Origin: Lentzea sp. NBRC 105346
GTDB taxonomy: Bacteria; Actinomycetota; Actinomycetes; Mycobacteriales; Pseudonocardiaceae
Direction: 5' to 3'
Assembly (NCBI RefSeq): GCF_030269605.1
Contig: NZ_BSTQ01000010.1
Span: 1-64,000 of the forward strand
Length of the DNA: 64,000 nucleotides
Shown: one piece after another, positions 62,601 to 64,000 of the stretch
Numbering within the stretch: the stretch's first letter is position 1
How the letters are laid out: every line of letters starts with the position of its first letter
Translations under genes and position numbers: made by a program
Notes under the pieces: model-generated
Told to the model about the DNA's origin: nothing
The model's input: only the letters and a program-made list of their open reading frames with translations
Database searches by the model: none

Positions 62601-64000
62601 ACCAGAACCTCGTTGAGCTGGAAGGCGTTGCGCGGGGTGAGTCGTGCGCCGGGGTTGTACTCCCCGTCGGACATGAGCCCGTCGTCGAACTTCACCCGGC
62701 CCTGGCCGCCCTTCCTGCCGTCGGGGTTGTTCGGCGTGGTCAGCGGCGGAGGCTTGAGGAACGGGGTGCCCGTCCCTTCGGCCTCGATGTACTCGTCGAA
62801 GAGTCCGATCGGGTGGCCGACGAGCTCGTGCGCGAGTACGACCGCCTTGGCGTCGACCGGGATGTTCGCGACGTTGGCACGGACGTCGGAGTTCTTGGGG
62901 TACAGGGTGATTGGGAGGAGCTGGGTGTCGGCGGCGCTGTCGACGAACTCGAGCACGACGTGGAGCTGGTTGCCGTTGGGCAGGCGGTAGCCCTTGTTGA
63001 AGTAGGCGTCGACCGCGGCCTTCGCGTCGGCCTTGAAGTCCGCGATGTCGGTGGGCGTGACCTTCGGATCCTGCGTGGGCACGAAGTGCTTGACCTTGAG
63101 CACCTCGACCGACACGTCGTCGTTGATCTTGAGTACGCCGTGGTCGAACCCGATGGGCGAGTAGGTGGAGGGCAGGTTGACGACCTGGTGCGGCTGACCC
63201 GGTCGCGGCCGGATGTCGGAGTCGTTGCGCGGGACCTGCAACTGGTTGGTGATGGTCGTCATCGGCAGGTTGTCGAGCAGGTGCTCGAACTGCTTGACGT
63301 CGACCTTGTCGGCCAGCGGCTCGAACCACGGCGCGGGCCGGTAGCCCGGCCGCGTGGGGTCGTCGAGCGCGTTGAGCCACGAGCGGTCGTCGAGGATCGA
63401 CTTGACCGGCGCGGGCGGCGGCGCGTCACCCGTGTACTCGGGCAGCATCACGTCCGAGTCGAGGTTGGAGTCCTTCGGCCTCCCGGTGTCGGCAGGCGGG
63501 ACGAACCCGTCGACGCGGTGCAGGTCGTAGTCGACGAACACGTTGGTGTCACTGGTTTTCGCGAACGGGTCGACCACGGGCTGGATGACGGGCGCGGGCG
63601 TCTGGCCGTCGAGCTGCCCCTCGATGGCGGAGTCGAGGTAGCCCGCAAGGATGTCGGCCTGCACCTTCGCGTCGGTGCTGGGTGCGCTGACGAAGACCGT
63701 GGGCGGCCGGTAGCCGAGGTTGTCGCGCTGGGCCGACACCTCGGCCAGGTCCTTGGCCAGGGTGTCGAGCTTCTTGGTGTTGGCGGGGACGAGCGGGTCG
63801 GCTCCGGGCGCGACGGTGTCGAGCGCGACCTCGGGCGTCTGCCCCTTGAAGATCGCGTCCAGCTTCGGCGAGATCGGGTCGGCCTGCGGCAGCGGCTGCG
63901 GCACCTGGGGTTCACGCAGCAGCGTGAGGTCGACCTGGCCGGGCATGCCGACGCCGTTGAGGTCGGCGCCGACGGCGACCATGGAGTCGGCCTTCAGCCG
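35651..64000 (-). CDS. Giant multidomain repeat protein (at least 9,449 codons, 5' end outside window)
   Basis: One uninterrupted frame runs from the right window edge to the stop at 35651. The first Met in the window (63982) is internal, because in-frame codons continue upstream and match the same repeat seen elsewhere (GTPGQTDITL against GMPGQVDLTL). Residue numbers below count from that Met. I count about 20 OmpA-like beta-alpha-beta-alpha repeats, seven zincin-like domains (HExGH near 385, 1397, 2256, 3072, 4721, 7187 and 8929), two HGDEF domains (near 3615 and 3938), a helical HTH-like region (about 5175-5660), a RHIIASH/NNPNN segment (about 5750-5790), a macrodomain (about 6060-6230) and an ADP-ribosyltransferase domain (about 7975-8300). 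The C-terminus is very basic. No cysteine and no transmembrane helix was seen. The mix suggests a secreted or cell-surface polymorphic-toxin-like effector; some NCBI records call such actinobacterial giants lonely-Cys proteins, though no Cys appears here. Confidence 0.9.
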   Translation of the reverse strand, partial: RLKADSMVAVGADLNGVGMPGQVDLTLLREPQVPQPLPQADPISPKLDAIFKGQTPEVALDTVAPGADPLVPANTKKLDTLAKDLAEVSAQRDNLGYRPPTVFVSAPSTDAKVQADILAGYLDSAIEGQLDGQTPAPVIQPVVDPFAKTSDTNVFVDYDLHRVDGFVPPADTGRPKDSNLDSDVMLPEYTGDAPPPAPVKSILDDRSWLNALDDPTRPGYRPAPWFEPLADKVDVKQFEHLLDNLPMTTITNQLQVPRNDSDIRPRPGQPHQVVNLPSTYSPIGFDHGVLKINDDVSVEVLKVKHFVPTQDPKVTPTDIADFKADAKAAVDAYFNKGYRLPNGNQLHVVLEFVDSAADTQLLPITLYPKNSDVRANVANIPVDAKAVVLAHELVGHPIGLFDEYIEAEGTGTPFLKPPPLTTPNNPDGRKGGQGRVKFDDGLMSDGEYNPGARLTPRNAFQLNEVLVALDNNPKTTSLAELQQGTTNQGSTTSVNPAPNAGGLSNTAPGSRGIPQALPAPRPTPEFAPKVVTFDGDGTEVDVNDFAIDSQANKLIEAAVIGIDHGLGLPAVTVEGQSSASPATALDRANNTADALKTVIDGKLETIFGSNPPFTAADLDINTTAGKAQTDTASINLDLSPKTTNSSPRTELGSVRFEPGGTTLTPEQLETIDTVANDIAGQGAASFQTGNGVPTVVVEGNGPDADAQADVVVDALKNSIDTEFGPETADTLANFDTKTGTGTPGTTGIRFTPPNTRPSGGTTQPGNNVGSFDLDPDGGLGTAAELSIDKAAQQAVAKAIAANVNNGTKPTLTINFADTDTDFDNADAADAAADLAADRVQHHIDLVQADLDPAERITLDDIDIVTQAGSDVAEGHITLDLAADPAPVVTQQVTSFEFLPGDNKLSREQITALVPIGTSIAKQLVLNFRAKLPRPVLAISITPEASDIDTGRGNTAQGLLKAIIDRQLQLLQNNVPIPLQLRVDPAVAVIVDFNGTGTPGQTDITLSKTELPATVMPVAMDPSEKAAAIFAGPTPEATLTLEADTDPIDIESNVDSLDELGTNLADTAAGRADTGYLPPTVTINVPDADARERAASVVAHLEDILSGSLGDDVPAPPISVVVKPGLDANTVTIDVDYTLKRPGDHTAPIDTGRPDGTVPDVQRDLGRQPSNPPVDSGPLPSDTWTGPNRSGVPAGTPAPAPAPADPATLDTTPDQILADEHWRHAPNNPNAPGYRPAPWFAPAPNPVDIKSIAAQLKNHPAVTISSETTIPQTNSNIAPRPGRPAAIGLTSTGSDIGFDHQRIKIGDNRFADVLTVKQHMPKPDFLSDTDYTALKNKAIAAVDTYFNQGNRLPNGNQLHVVLEFVDNAADAHHETVNLLPPGGRANTQNIPVDDANTTPVTLAHELVGHPIGLFDEYLENSSSEVPVFSKPLPLTTPKNNMGANSPIGRIVFDQGIMAEFMNTQGAALAPRNAWQLNHILIGLSNNPPVIDLADLQPTPAKDTTTTDKSGKRDHSPGPSDVSKRRRSARFITPSNTAPSTLVNLPENTDKAGEVQFDEGSAELTEAQLDDIDTVATDIVSKAVGAFGGGVQNKPTIVIEGRGPNANAQADAVTDALKAKISDLLDDLGADLTADQVADFDTTVTIGGTPGLTEIGVLNPDATAAPNLSITLDPGETDLNPLQLDELDDFVTDVTSKGADAKFQGLPKPVVTVVAHGTDADAQVRADNAANELKGLIADIVGADNTGIVDIQATTKPGTPGQIDFTLADPNAVESDASSEADIVFTPPQLKDTITFQPGDTALPPTAAKQINTVLNDLSTKLFDTGIDTDVPNTIIVATNGGNADPAVAKAQNDAVKSLLTAKLATKLTKLQDMHHIPANRRFDPAATADVVATIRPDGTPGTTEILFQAAPATTTPAPFVPQTAPKPEQTLKFDHGQQGLTAKQKSTLDKLAKDLADTAITRNQRGNLPPTIDITGFSPQNAANAAAIKAHLDAAIDARITDPDVAKPVVTVGSPNTDAGVGADVMVDWDLKRDPAFTRPDPGMVPLQSTTPPPNPVKADSDAILNDESYRHSPKTIDEVDWATHPNPVSPADIDAVRNKVAPTVHLGDYATLMNKSAIPSRPGQLDVKVGKKTFKYAIKPLLVNGRPQLDFSRQEGFIGYEARRFRFPNGTTVQDHNVKLFISNEGDFDAGQVATFKDNAKNGVGNLFNKGFALPSGDQLNVNVEFTTDINAATGVISITDSGKRANELEIPIDASPTVFAHEIGGHFNGLEDQYKGPVVFQDKAKPKTVQNYRVELDPDGNPVLDTNGKPVLVPDGTTKVGTGRLANPGDPGIMTKDGFYSGNPQVMPRDLWNIEKRGPGTFALPVHDVAVPNFPDIGEDVVFADAINDLLTSNDPDAIARARDYQAEWAPLIEAYSAVVADPGAGSVVDIYQQLNDVLTKVAQDPALDLEVDTEPAYRRPPHIHGDGANPVNMPTPDPALTITFDANEIELDGDQLEGVDALVSNLTPTALGNNTAGLPKPVVTVIAHGADVDADLARLRAENAALDLNNALSDVFGLNPENFVDVTFSVVDGTPGQVDFVVESPAAGDVESPARNTPELKGTVEFRPGATKPPRSSLNTINAALDDLSATLLDTGLDGRTPPTVLIVTNGGNTNSPEIAAAQNNSIKALFTKQLVGKLNKLQDVHNVPAELRFDPRTTVKVVASVSPGGNANSTDIFFQPDNAPATTPAPFVPQAAPNPEQTLTFTPGQIGLTPQQQSKLDELATDLADTAITRSRQGNLPPTIDITGFSPLNTANADAIKAHLDGAISAKIADDGVAKPVVTVGSPAIDAGAGADVRVDWDLRPDPAFTRPEYGMVPLQSTTPPPNAVNANSDAILNDESYRHSPKTVAEVDWATHPNPVPSVEIDAVRDKVTPTIHLGDYSNVHHETNIATRPGNLEITVGEKTFKYATQPLLVNGRPKLDLVPVEAFIGYEARRLQFPNGTIVQDHNFKLFIPNEGDFTTDEVAKFKANAKAGLSDFYNKGLALPSGDQLNVNVEFTTDVNAATGVLSIADSTARPNQLNIPVDAKPKVFAHEIGGHFSGLVDEYADDAVFMDRPDGIEVQHYQPELDKQGNPVLDADGKPVLVPDGTSTVGKGQLAQPGDKGIMTSYPYYSDNPQVMVRDLWTIEKRGPGTFALPVHDVAALAPDATTAPEPAYRRPPHIPADGAKLFNAPEPSMSVTIDPPLAGTRAIPSDALTTPVGNDRHAVDFPKGGKDLSSAQKAKLQPVAAKIAQDAIKRNNAGLPGPIVTVDGFGNGAKTAVATGQARADATAAALGEAIAAELSAIQGPDGPVKLDDIAIFPQSKGQDLGDGPLPQGLSKSAARRQAVVTFTALAELPNVATGVGIEAELAAMYPDVFASKPYAPSVSTGVSSKWTLEDEGARNALVAAETKTLASELGMNDAEFAEWDGLLGEASAQGDVELVDSLLDQRQDRFGELAGPNPSPEIDARLENLKELSEKTRGATRLAKTAQNLATVQTELKTALEERAKTAAQLHERAFTDALTNLPNEGALNADLKAAVDAARGGGEPVTLAFLDLDGFKAVNDTYGHEAGDEVLTEVGKRLNDVSQGQPYRPHGDEFVLLWKGMTPEAVKTAVQNVITAVNEPITVHDLNGNEVQVNVGTSAGIAPYDGGEVSDLVAHADEAMYEAKKAGKNTFREFDGATAGTSVTVKPPSVVSVTPATTTNPPSIVPGITVPKHSDLVTNAKLADAQSLGMTATEWNDLNTRIDTAVQNGDIDAAAGAIKERDRRFVALAKQNGMSPEVRAKLDGLRLFSANSLLSVKLADLDAQVQALEISKIELQSTLDTLATTIDDLNEQVYTDPLTGIANDAAFKSDLANAAFDSRTHRRRLSSSFFDLDGFKAVNDTYGHAAGDSVLKEVGRRLSATADGIGGKAYRNHGDEFSALFKGKTEAEVEASVQDMVDSLKNPITVLDQNNSPIQVNVGASAGVAHFDGQQVESFTKQADEAMYGAKNAGKGTVKVFDGTGKPLRGPRRQFTGTAGFRFGDSAVTESSAPKSRDVPDNNFRPPNAPLAPAPGTDTGGMPQGLKSLNDGPWAPAEAPKIATLPPKQSVTVTLDPASGNTSTVTETTIRFGDDYVTLSPEQDAAFGQVVADLAALGHENLLAGKGKPTVTLTVHGAGANPALSNLQPGLLVDEIAARLATQLPSDVDVTSLVDVELVKEQDGTPGSVTLKTTDAVPVPPTALPLTTVEFAPDATVPTPAAARKLGQVTGSVAEILLGHHFDGGPKPDLHVVSNGADPDARNAGVRDLVLQQLDGHLTKLQDQHNIPEPIRVGADAVVTVVPSTRAGGTPGVTDVLLDPETGPAASPPRSTQWEPKPELTMTFTPGDALTKTQKADLNKLAADLASTSAKRARQGYLPPQVLVGGFTPEVQANATAAVNYLNLRIDFHLQKAGVTLTPATRPELEVVPARPDGRAGAVVAVNWELERVAGYQAPTDTRVQQPIHPVITADGPQAPHPVLDNESWRNSPKGLDDPEANWAKHQNPVPAAKIDAARALVPATKFSGEYASIHDNATISSLPANNKIVIGEQVYSIDKRPLLVDGRPNLEVEAKTRGRIGYEIRRMDFGGTIVQDRTFKLFINNAGDYTADQLKTFKDNAKAGITGYWNKNYALPTGDQLNYNVEFTTDPEAATGKITITPSGGRADQINIPIDAEPVVFAHEIGGHSSGLDDQYSEKGEQAPRIFQHSDGKVVQHYDLDENGKPVKAETEIVGTGRVAPEGDPGIMTDAALDPDVATVMPRDLWNLEKTGPNPNAIRAFKVARTPSPLPALSPEFLNNPVDGKSRKTWQAYIDQANTQLASNPPVNANPITAAASVATVLAVANGEPSMIEAVASADPGLRRHQTAFANGLKLLPVQPNQVTAPVRLTAGQLGNLTPGANLGKLPLGVLGSDTGITPLDTDNAVLVVDGFEARALPNGLSILDPNATYKVLGVQPGPDGRPQVHVTDVRNDPFTTDDAASLVEQWQNADTDQSLVDYLADAGVRFDPFDPDAYPQAVVDLTREGFGALDGPRAVKLAETEKATGVPAFVVDQLTAEPEVTPEPDVETTPELRTPEDWEIEQFADFIDRPRPEVDAIIEALGNGATDTDITAEFGTAPHTLTEFRDWLTESDSAPEMPRKREKGKGKAGLLDVTMNQDLLAKIENVARAWSPNNFDPKTPSANTLKQALIDAGVTIPKTLNAKKSPELISVLTYQFDLLPKTYNPRAERNYTQYQAADAMGWTVQTLRKLAIRTDTKEPSLQQVENAIADFTYDGTTTMKQHLVDKGISLSRSGDTTTIMYPAVRSVLQAKAVELNATMSLGDMAQRIGGTVSDMSKLVNAGLAEAKLMESIYPDLLVATTHFTWDGKTTLRKFLTEQVSDKADTSTPAFETVMNRVIREEAIRMSGKINPVTKDFYSTKVMSEVLGAARESIDRWVTSATLRPDAPVGSDKFIVSEDAIVRRNPVTGVPERLNLLTDTNGEGVLNALIESAAHSPFFGTNNNIAALAGMTPAQVRTVLQQGFTELALRNDQTLLGILAANNMTTTDVDQLLLTDGQWDWNALSPDLVPLLVSHKFGVQLTLVGADGVAVGVGDPNANELVVLRDLTPEEEHFSGTAPTTAPPLPATPNDNPMPVEPKPVVPASDKPVRNEKGPRIELDDIDAGDLEMAPPLDPKLWTNKGHYTAVERANFTEEMKQLKPVGEGEHKRHIIASHTSVDALNSWLGHHYPNPGPQRTHMIAMLQGWEHLLHNNPNNIWVGPGVGNIVAGGIAKSVAAAQQQLGEGGTSADAMQLIDESIDQSKSFFRPGRQKQTLAPVLGILGEGELSENLDNIKASADFDFPGSVDAKHFKPWFDAYKKFGEILDHPERFTKTDLRTFLENVRSLPEPDPEYTPQYATNTDAHTDIDAFTEYTEATEITLAPQNIVEGWTRSGTSRPEVELRPGVKDFALQNGETVEDAAAISIAIEKGLTDAEAAVAAKHSKATVELYRARFYPETTGVLSVTPQPLGLVGSVQIVPTTGGPEIGVLTGSITEQAVDVIVNPADRSLFGFSGTSGAILAGAGVDLINNLTAIKEPRQGKPFPPAHAISTKAGALSTGAIVHAITPDSQAVGEGDPQLLADTYANALKEADKLGANSVALPLLGEGRWNNSSSVQAAFLALRDIRPELVNVRQIVFVHPDPAVAAQIHSTLQAASGTVQLAPPAPTPPVLTPDAVVGQDAWNGYLGHADTLLANNPGLMKKGESVAVARAQLAAVLAVLNDANMQGAASQSELTSLHALVNAGLSRLEPYSGPATAALSIPDSDVEMLIDRANNQQTVSIPAGTVLHTQPPGTDGKNVILQVPVTGSSLAALPGAAPDAVMGPVGAKYGIQVKNTTATGVEFTLTDPNQQAPNQQLEPLSAEFLRNRVTGAGRQTWQSYLTQADGYLQIHPAPMNVMPSTATSNLATVLAVAHGEAAMIDLVGDPNERFGAELENGLNLLPPQQGPLQASAQLPQTFVDGLDTGVLTGLPMDLIADPGQSPTLMGDNVLFTIQSVNARSLSGLINGSPTVLDPGAQYRVLGSQVDENGVRHVHVADVRTLPSSQSMTGGLITKWVGQGAPKPTLVSFLNKTGHQIDPHSPATYPLQVPLAVVSHFNSLTSDHNANIIATADATGFPASTVADWVQDFLVDDDLDDNADNTAGPSYSFEDVIPPLERMNLDSPPQMPKFKNPFKRKATAAPQIDKTDISGPSQPRPYGRPENTFLPAPDGVGGLEAEIRQDNPGLLATPETKGKFTPRRQFTGSPGFTFGGPSVNVETATVDSGSSNPSSVESRHRTEAALSFEPGTTGLTKEQRADLDKLAKTLVDASARRDSLGYNPIEVSFTGFTSDVRPQAEAALAYLDQRMDHYSGVDGGIDGGRRGSVKPTVTLEPGTVRHKRNQSTVSIKIDWSLQPRKASLVPSLPPTAENSKIATSATPITSPAPRPGNAVLDDLSWKNNPVGFDDPSARWATPATVVPQSEIDAVRAKVPFVRYTTETGGLTDTSEIVKRPGHRPKLSLSAWRSPIAFELRMMKFGDVVVQDRTFRIFIDNEADFSPGQVETFKNNAMAGVAGIFNVGKALPGGAQFSQNVEFTTNPKEATGRISITQPGTRPNQLNIPIDAQPQVFAHEIGGHFTGLDDAYFEGGEANPSVFQHRRGSAVTFLDGTTEVVGAGRVTDGKGVMGKQATAANVQLLPKDLWLAEKRGPDTSQITPTDVATLPENVDQASLGDAESLFDAETGVKLPNAPVDAPFGFQSLVNNPEWMTEANKFENQLRDHLFKAPEVRASVKSALTKLYDVLSKRYPDDPQKVLAAFGNVNITSAGQIGVLTSPALFRQMVGQANLRVQMTALYNALYFNDGDISLGKVVQDYTSGALSTKEAKALGLDTKALDEHKEFMNGSTRWWAETALNKLYPEKAYLFSNDPFALGNLATQGGDAIEIAASQAARFSRPDVERKSGPFTTTPIELHRDGRGLDVIEQQFLSSTLELTGLVQQDADPATVTFDENGRPTVPGDNVLEVVAYDADGNQIHQLFTVDGELKGAEVTTPDGERVGKPLSAPPAIVKAEKFTTGQAFVNDSSPGLPGPQLPPAYLDVENALTKIDFDPADIEFDPETGLPKPPEADPNLLELHVFDVNGNRLKNVIFDAEGNPVQAVIEPTDIGFDDDSVYSDDGLETVDIEDVMPLSKAYSLTTRDGRIENVRATDLPRSGPDQPAHEGPELPLPWQSGKAIFGLDETSAWHKKHTGQGMPLIAGVSGTTTRMMTGFKWLNVKGVNEIDFLKANMAWMLGDDHSLYEIIRGAEMAGMANAKTGEKISLTSAPEMYQSLTELDPQLMMELRGNDVLPPHEAMYLSGGTVHPTRAEANDAARTLMDLVYIESGEDARTAGQDQRLGELKDWLRRNKMTASDVLGRLGQAHFAALQVYTGPNMHDLMNMSLQTQSLPAIAAIPAMFGKLREKLDAMILAPEGERFELFAKHPELVANMNEVRVFDTEWERTNKRVQDLEQMRRDFDDELNTPGYQPPQERLDQIEAGQRRIDNELARLMPQLELFDTARTDLRQQTYALLAELSPQMIAEVRLHTDMMTEALSKLPKLSGVKIYRGDWKLGQLGGDTTLYDKLTGPGTFKEKFGKLSLKDIGPLMSKFSMTYGGSRIKFGDFASASLKESVAMNFVNQNTGGDYSHPVLVEIELNGGNAVEIGPLSAMPFEQEVVFLDGGAADIVSSGETVTTAKGTTYEVIKGVEPKPAVEPKPIPTITPLDDVDANSDIDVDKLLAIDPESDVESSEDDAELPSITEELAKQPKPDFAKPTSSLSEAFAKINQNGKGPWAPREADKIAFLPHKEAVTITLDPAGEVDQLTNGTKPANAGPARQVTAIDIDTIEPTPLDSFTLTPGTTSLSPGETARFDQLAHQIAKKALLAFNKASTKLVMGIEVVEDGVTDPDAQIQAVTELVHERVGDHLKDLQRNTAPAAQTTVDEVLEIMGAAETEGAPGTVNLVLFELPPEGDPLAADPVTDKEARVWSGAGHEATIGLGTAELSAEDRRRFDELATDLADTIRTRTDQATRMPVVTFSGFAPAVADRVGELADRLRTRIGDRNGFDVQPEIRVLPGGAGAPAGVHIDVDWDTRTAEQIGVVPDADAGYVQQPWTGRDDNPRPPLNAADFDEAVGYTADGVDRPRNTRPGDDILNDESWRHASTDPTAPTYKQADWFQAENPADLTPFEDLIELAPFRLMESEAVEFDTASFLAERQDAPNQVYVQPYVSDVKFEHRVIKVPTGQTVDVITVKHYAPKPGIMTEAQHRDMLQKAKDAAHEFYNGYRLPDGNQLHVQLKFVGSAAEAHHPQVNFVRPTPGLRPDTTTMPTNATDGVLAHELVGHEIGLVDEYFDPEGVFTQYPPLTTPANDYGRKAGSGRGVKDDGVMGQQMYGPNAKFTPRNAWLLKKTLIALGGDATPVTDLTLLTNQGPRHPEIAEDKLFSAMMDKLAALGTPAAARARARYLLEWQPLIDTYAQLSDPDQPSGGPKSIANYEALSALLTKANNDPLLAVADALDTDSDNSSDNEIRPRGIDPSVLAAVSTQDMGPEVRFREVLPGEGEAASYYASFSQEDLDELAREYVDHPKQSTIPPGDNQIRHRGIPQGVVSTFTPQTGPSVPYPPTGGEADSYYDGSIEAAEQQLLQTVTTGDTSPLATPAGLAQYRSALYAMPVHTGQAHVSFALPQAVAGGLVELPPGTLAHPAPRPTGDVVVVHGFNARAFNGHVLLEPGARYRVQNVHIGPGGRRIVHVSDVRTDSAAQQSVGTRINTWLRGNTGQRLLEFLRVDPRAEATYPPVLRNLTLNHLANATGTTLAERVHATAATIGVPHGTIHRWASEQRRELRRRQQARKHR
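37157..37198 (-). other. Zincin-like motif 7 in giant protein (HELVGH type)
   Basis: HELVGHEIGLVDEY (residues 8929-8942) returns to the first subtype (YRLPDGNQLHVQLKFVG upstream, RNAWLLKKTLIAL downstream). Confidence 0.6.
39090..40060 (-). other. ADP-ribosyltransferase (R-S-E type) domain in giant protein
   Basis: The helical start LQVYTGPNMHDLMN is followed by GVKIYRGDW (the Arg), FGDFASASLKES (the S-x-S motif) and MPFEQEVVFLDG (an ExE motif reading E-Q-E, near residue 8263). These three in order define exoenzyme-like mono-ADP-ribosyltransferases such as C3/VIP2-type toxins. All key residues appear intact, so the domain may be active. Confidence 0.75.
42383..42424 (-). other. Zincin-like motif 6 in giant protein (HEIGGH type)
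   Basis: HEIGGHFTGLDDAY (residues 7187-7200) is preceded by ALPGGAQFSQNVEFTTN. The final DEY/DQY is DAY here, so the last acidic or amide position is lost. Confidence 0.6.
45290..45800 (-). other. Macrodomain in giant protein
   Basis: The segment EIGVLTGSITEQAVDVIVNPAD, the glycine-rich GTSGAILAGAGVDL, STGAIVHAITP and NSVALPLLGEG follow the order of macrodomain motifs (ADP-ribose binding loop, catalytic-loop equivalent, conserved strand). Macrodomains bind or hydrolyse ADP-ribose, which is notable because an ADP-ribosyltransferase lies later in the same chain. Confidence 0.75.
46540..46800 (-). other. Putative RHxxxxH nuclease-like domain in giant protein
   Basis: KRHIIASH (about residue 5748) is followed about 40 residues later by NNPNNIWVGPGVGN. 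The RH(I/V)xxxH plus NN..N.W.G pattern recalls HNH-like toxin domains of polymorphic toxins and contractile-injection effectors. This is a motif-level impression without alignment. Confidence 0.4.
47000..48460 (-). other. Helical region with HTH-like segments and an OTU-like C-terminal part
   Basis: After a basic linker (PRKREKGKGK) comes about 480 residues of helical sequence with HTH-like pieces such as YQAADAMGWTVQTLRKLA and LGAARESIDRWV. The last part has a shape recalling inactive OTU-type cysteine peptidases (LLTDTNGEGVLNALI, then LTLVGADGVAVGVG and EEEHFSG), with the Cys position lost. This reading is tentative. Confidence 0.35.
49781..49822 (-). other. Zincin-like motif 5 in giant protein (HEIGGH type)
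   Basis: HEIGGHSSGLDDQY (residues 4721-4734) is preceded by ALPTGDQLNYNVEFTTD and followed by MPRDLWNLEKTGP, the same frame of conserved blocks as copies 3 and 4. Confidence 0.6.
51915..52430 (-). other. GGDEF-family domain 2 (HGDEF) in giant protein
   Basis: A coiled-coil-like helix (LDAQVQALEISKIELQSTL) leads into DPLTGIAND, FFDLDGFKAVNDTYGHAAGD, NHGDEFSALF (near residue 3938) and ADEAMYGAKNAGKG. It lies 969 nt after domain 1 and shares a stretch of about 40 nearly identical bases with it, so the two arose by tandem duplication. Confidence 0.85.
52885..53410 (-). other. GGDEF-family domain 1 (HGDEF) in giant protein
   Basis: Motifs in order: a helical lead-in, DALTNLPNE, FLDLDGFKAVNDTYGHEAGD, PHGDEFVLL (HGDEF near residue 3615), GIAPYDGG and ADEAMYEAKKAGKN. 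All hallmarks of a diguanylate cyclase fold are present except that the first Gly of GGDEF is His. No RxxD inhibitory site was noticed. Confidence 0.85.
54729..54769 (-). other. Zincin-like motif 4 in giant protein (HEIGGH type)
   Basis: HEIGGHFSGLVDEY (residues 3072-3085) lies exactly 816 residues (2,448 nt) after motif 3, in duplicated block B. Confidence 0.6.
57178..57217 (-). other. Zincin-like motif 3 in giant protein (HEIGGH type)
   Basis: HEIGGHFNGLEDQY (residues 2256-2269) belongs to the second subtype, whose upstream block reads ALPSGDQLNVNVEFTTD. It lies in duplicated block A. Confidence 0.6.
59753..59794 (-). other. Zincin-like motif 2 in giant protein (HELVGH type)
   Basis: HELVGHPIGLFDEY (residues 1397-1410) is identical to motif 1 and is set in the same subtype of domain (YRLPNGNQLH becomes NRLPNGNQLH; RNAWQLNHILIGL follows). 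Confidence 0.6.
62789..62830 (-). other. Zincin-like motif 1 in giant protein (HELVGH type)
   Basis: HELVGHPIGLFDEY (residues 385-398) follows a conserved block YRLPNGNQLHVVLEFVD and precedes RNAFQLNEVLVAL. HExxH is the zinc-binding and catalytic motif of zincin metallopeptidases; the downstream Asp could be a third ligand. The domain spans roughly 62590-63400. Confidence 0.6.

Noticed and set aside
63980-63982. ATG at 63982 as the true start of the giant gene
   Set aside because: In-frame codons continue to the window edge, and the sequence around this Met lies in the middle of a repeat unit seen elsewhere in the protein.

Overview
The window is about 70% GC. Every convincing gene lies on the minus strand, and dense four-base start/stop overlaps join most of them. 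The NRPS, type II polyketide and giant-protein content, together with the palindromic intergenic repeats, point to a filamentous actinomycete, most likely of the Pseudonocardiales (Amycolatopsis, Lentzea or Saccharothrix type). The genus is inference only.

Region 1 (about 557-35270) is a biosynthetic gene cluster read right to left. It opens with a trans-acting type II fatty acid/polyketide set: two intact ketosynthases, a Cys-less KS partner, an alpha/beta hydrolase, a double hot-dog thioesterase-like protein, three small DsrE-fold-like proteins, a second degenerate KS, an ACP, a complementary hot-dog dehydratase pair, a ketoreductase and a DsbA/HCCA-type isomerase. This is the kit described for polyene and cinnamoyl-lipid starters of lipopeptides such as skyllamycin, WS9326A and ishigamide. 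It is followed by an EntF-like C-A-T-TE protein (Ser code), an MbtH-like protein, a second ACP, an NRPS C-A-T-C-A-T-E (Thr, then D-Asx) and an NRPS C-A-T-C-A-T-TE (an aromatic-type residue, then Asx). The run ends with a DrrAB-type ABC exporter, a membrane-anchored AarF/UbiB-type kinase and two small proteins. The inferred product is a polyene- or cinnamoyl-type acylated peptide. No aromatising oxidoreductase, P450 or regulator is visible, so tailoring functions may lie outside the window.

Region 2 (35271-35650) is a short intergenic region upstream of the ketosynthase operon. It holds what looks like the C-terminal relic of a sensor histidine kinase on the plus strand.

Region 3 (35651-64000, 44% of the window) is one uninterrupted reading frame of at least 9,449 codons. 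It has its stop in the window, but its start lies beyond position 64000. It is a mosaic of about 20 OmpA-like beta-alpha-beta-alpha repeats, seven HExGH zincin-like domains, two tandem HGDEF (GGDEF-family) domains, a possible RHxxxxH nuclease-like domain, a macrodomain, an R-S-E-type ADP-ribosyltransferase domain and several HTH-like helices. I found no cysteine on reading the whole sequence. It is the most unusual object here and resembles a giant polymorphic-toxin or effector protein. Its N-terminus, and therefore its export route, cannot be seen.

Positions 1-556 hold no convincing gene but are rich in inverted and tandem repeats.
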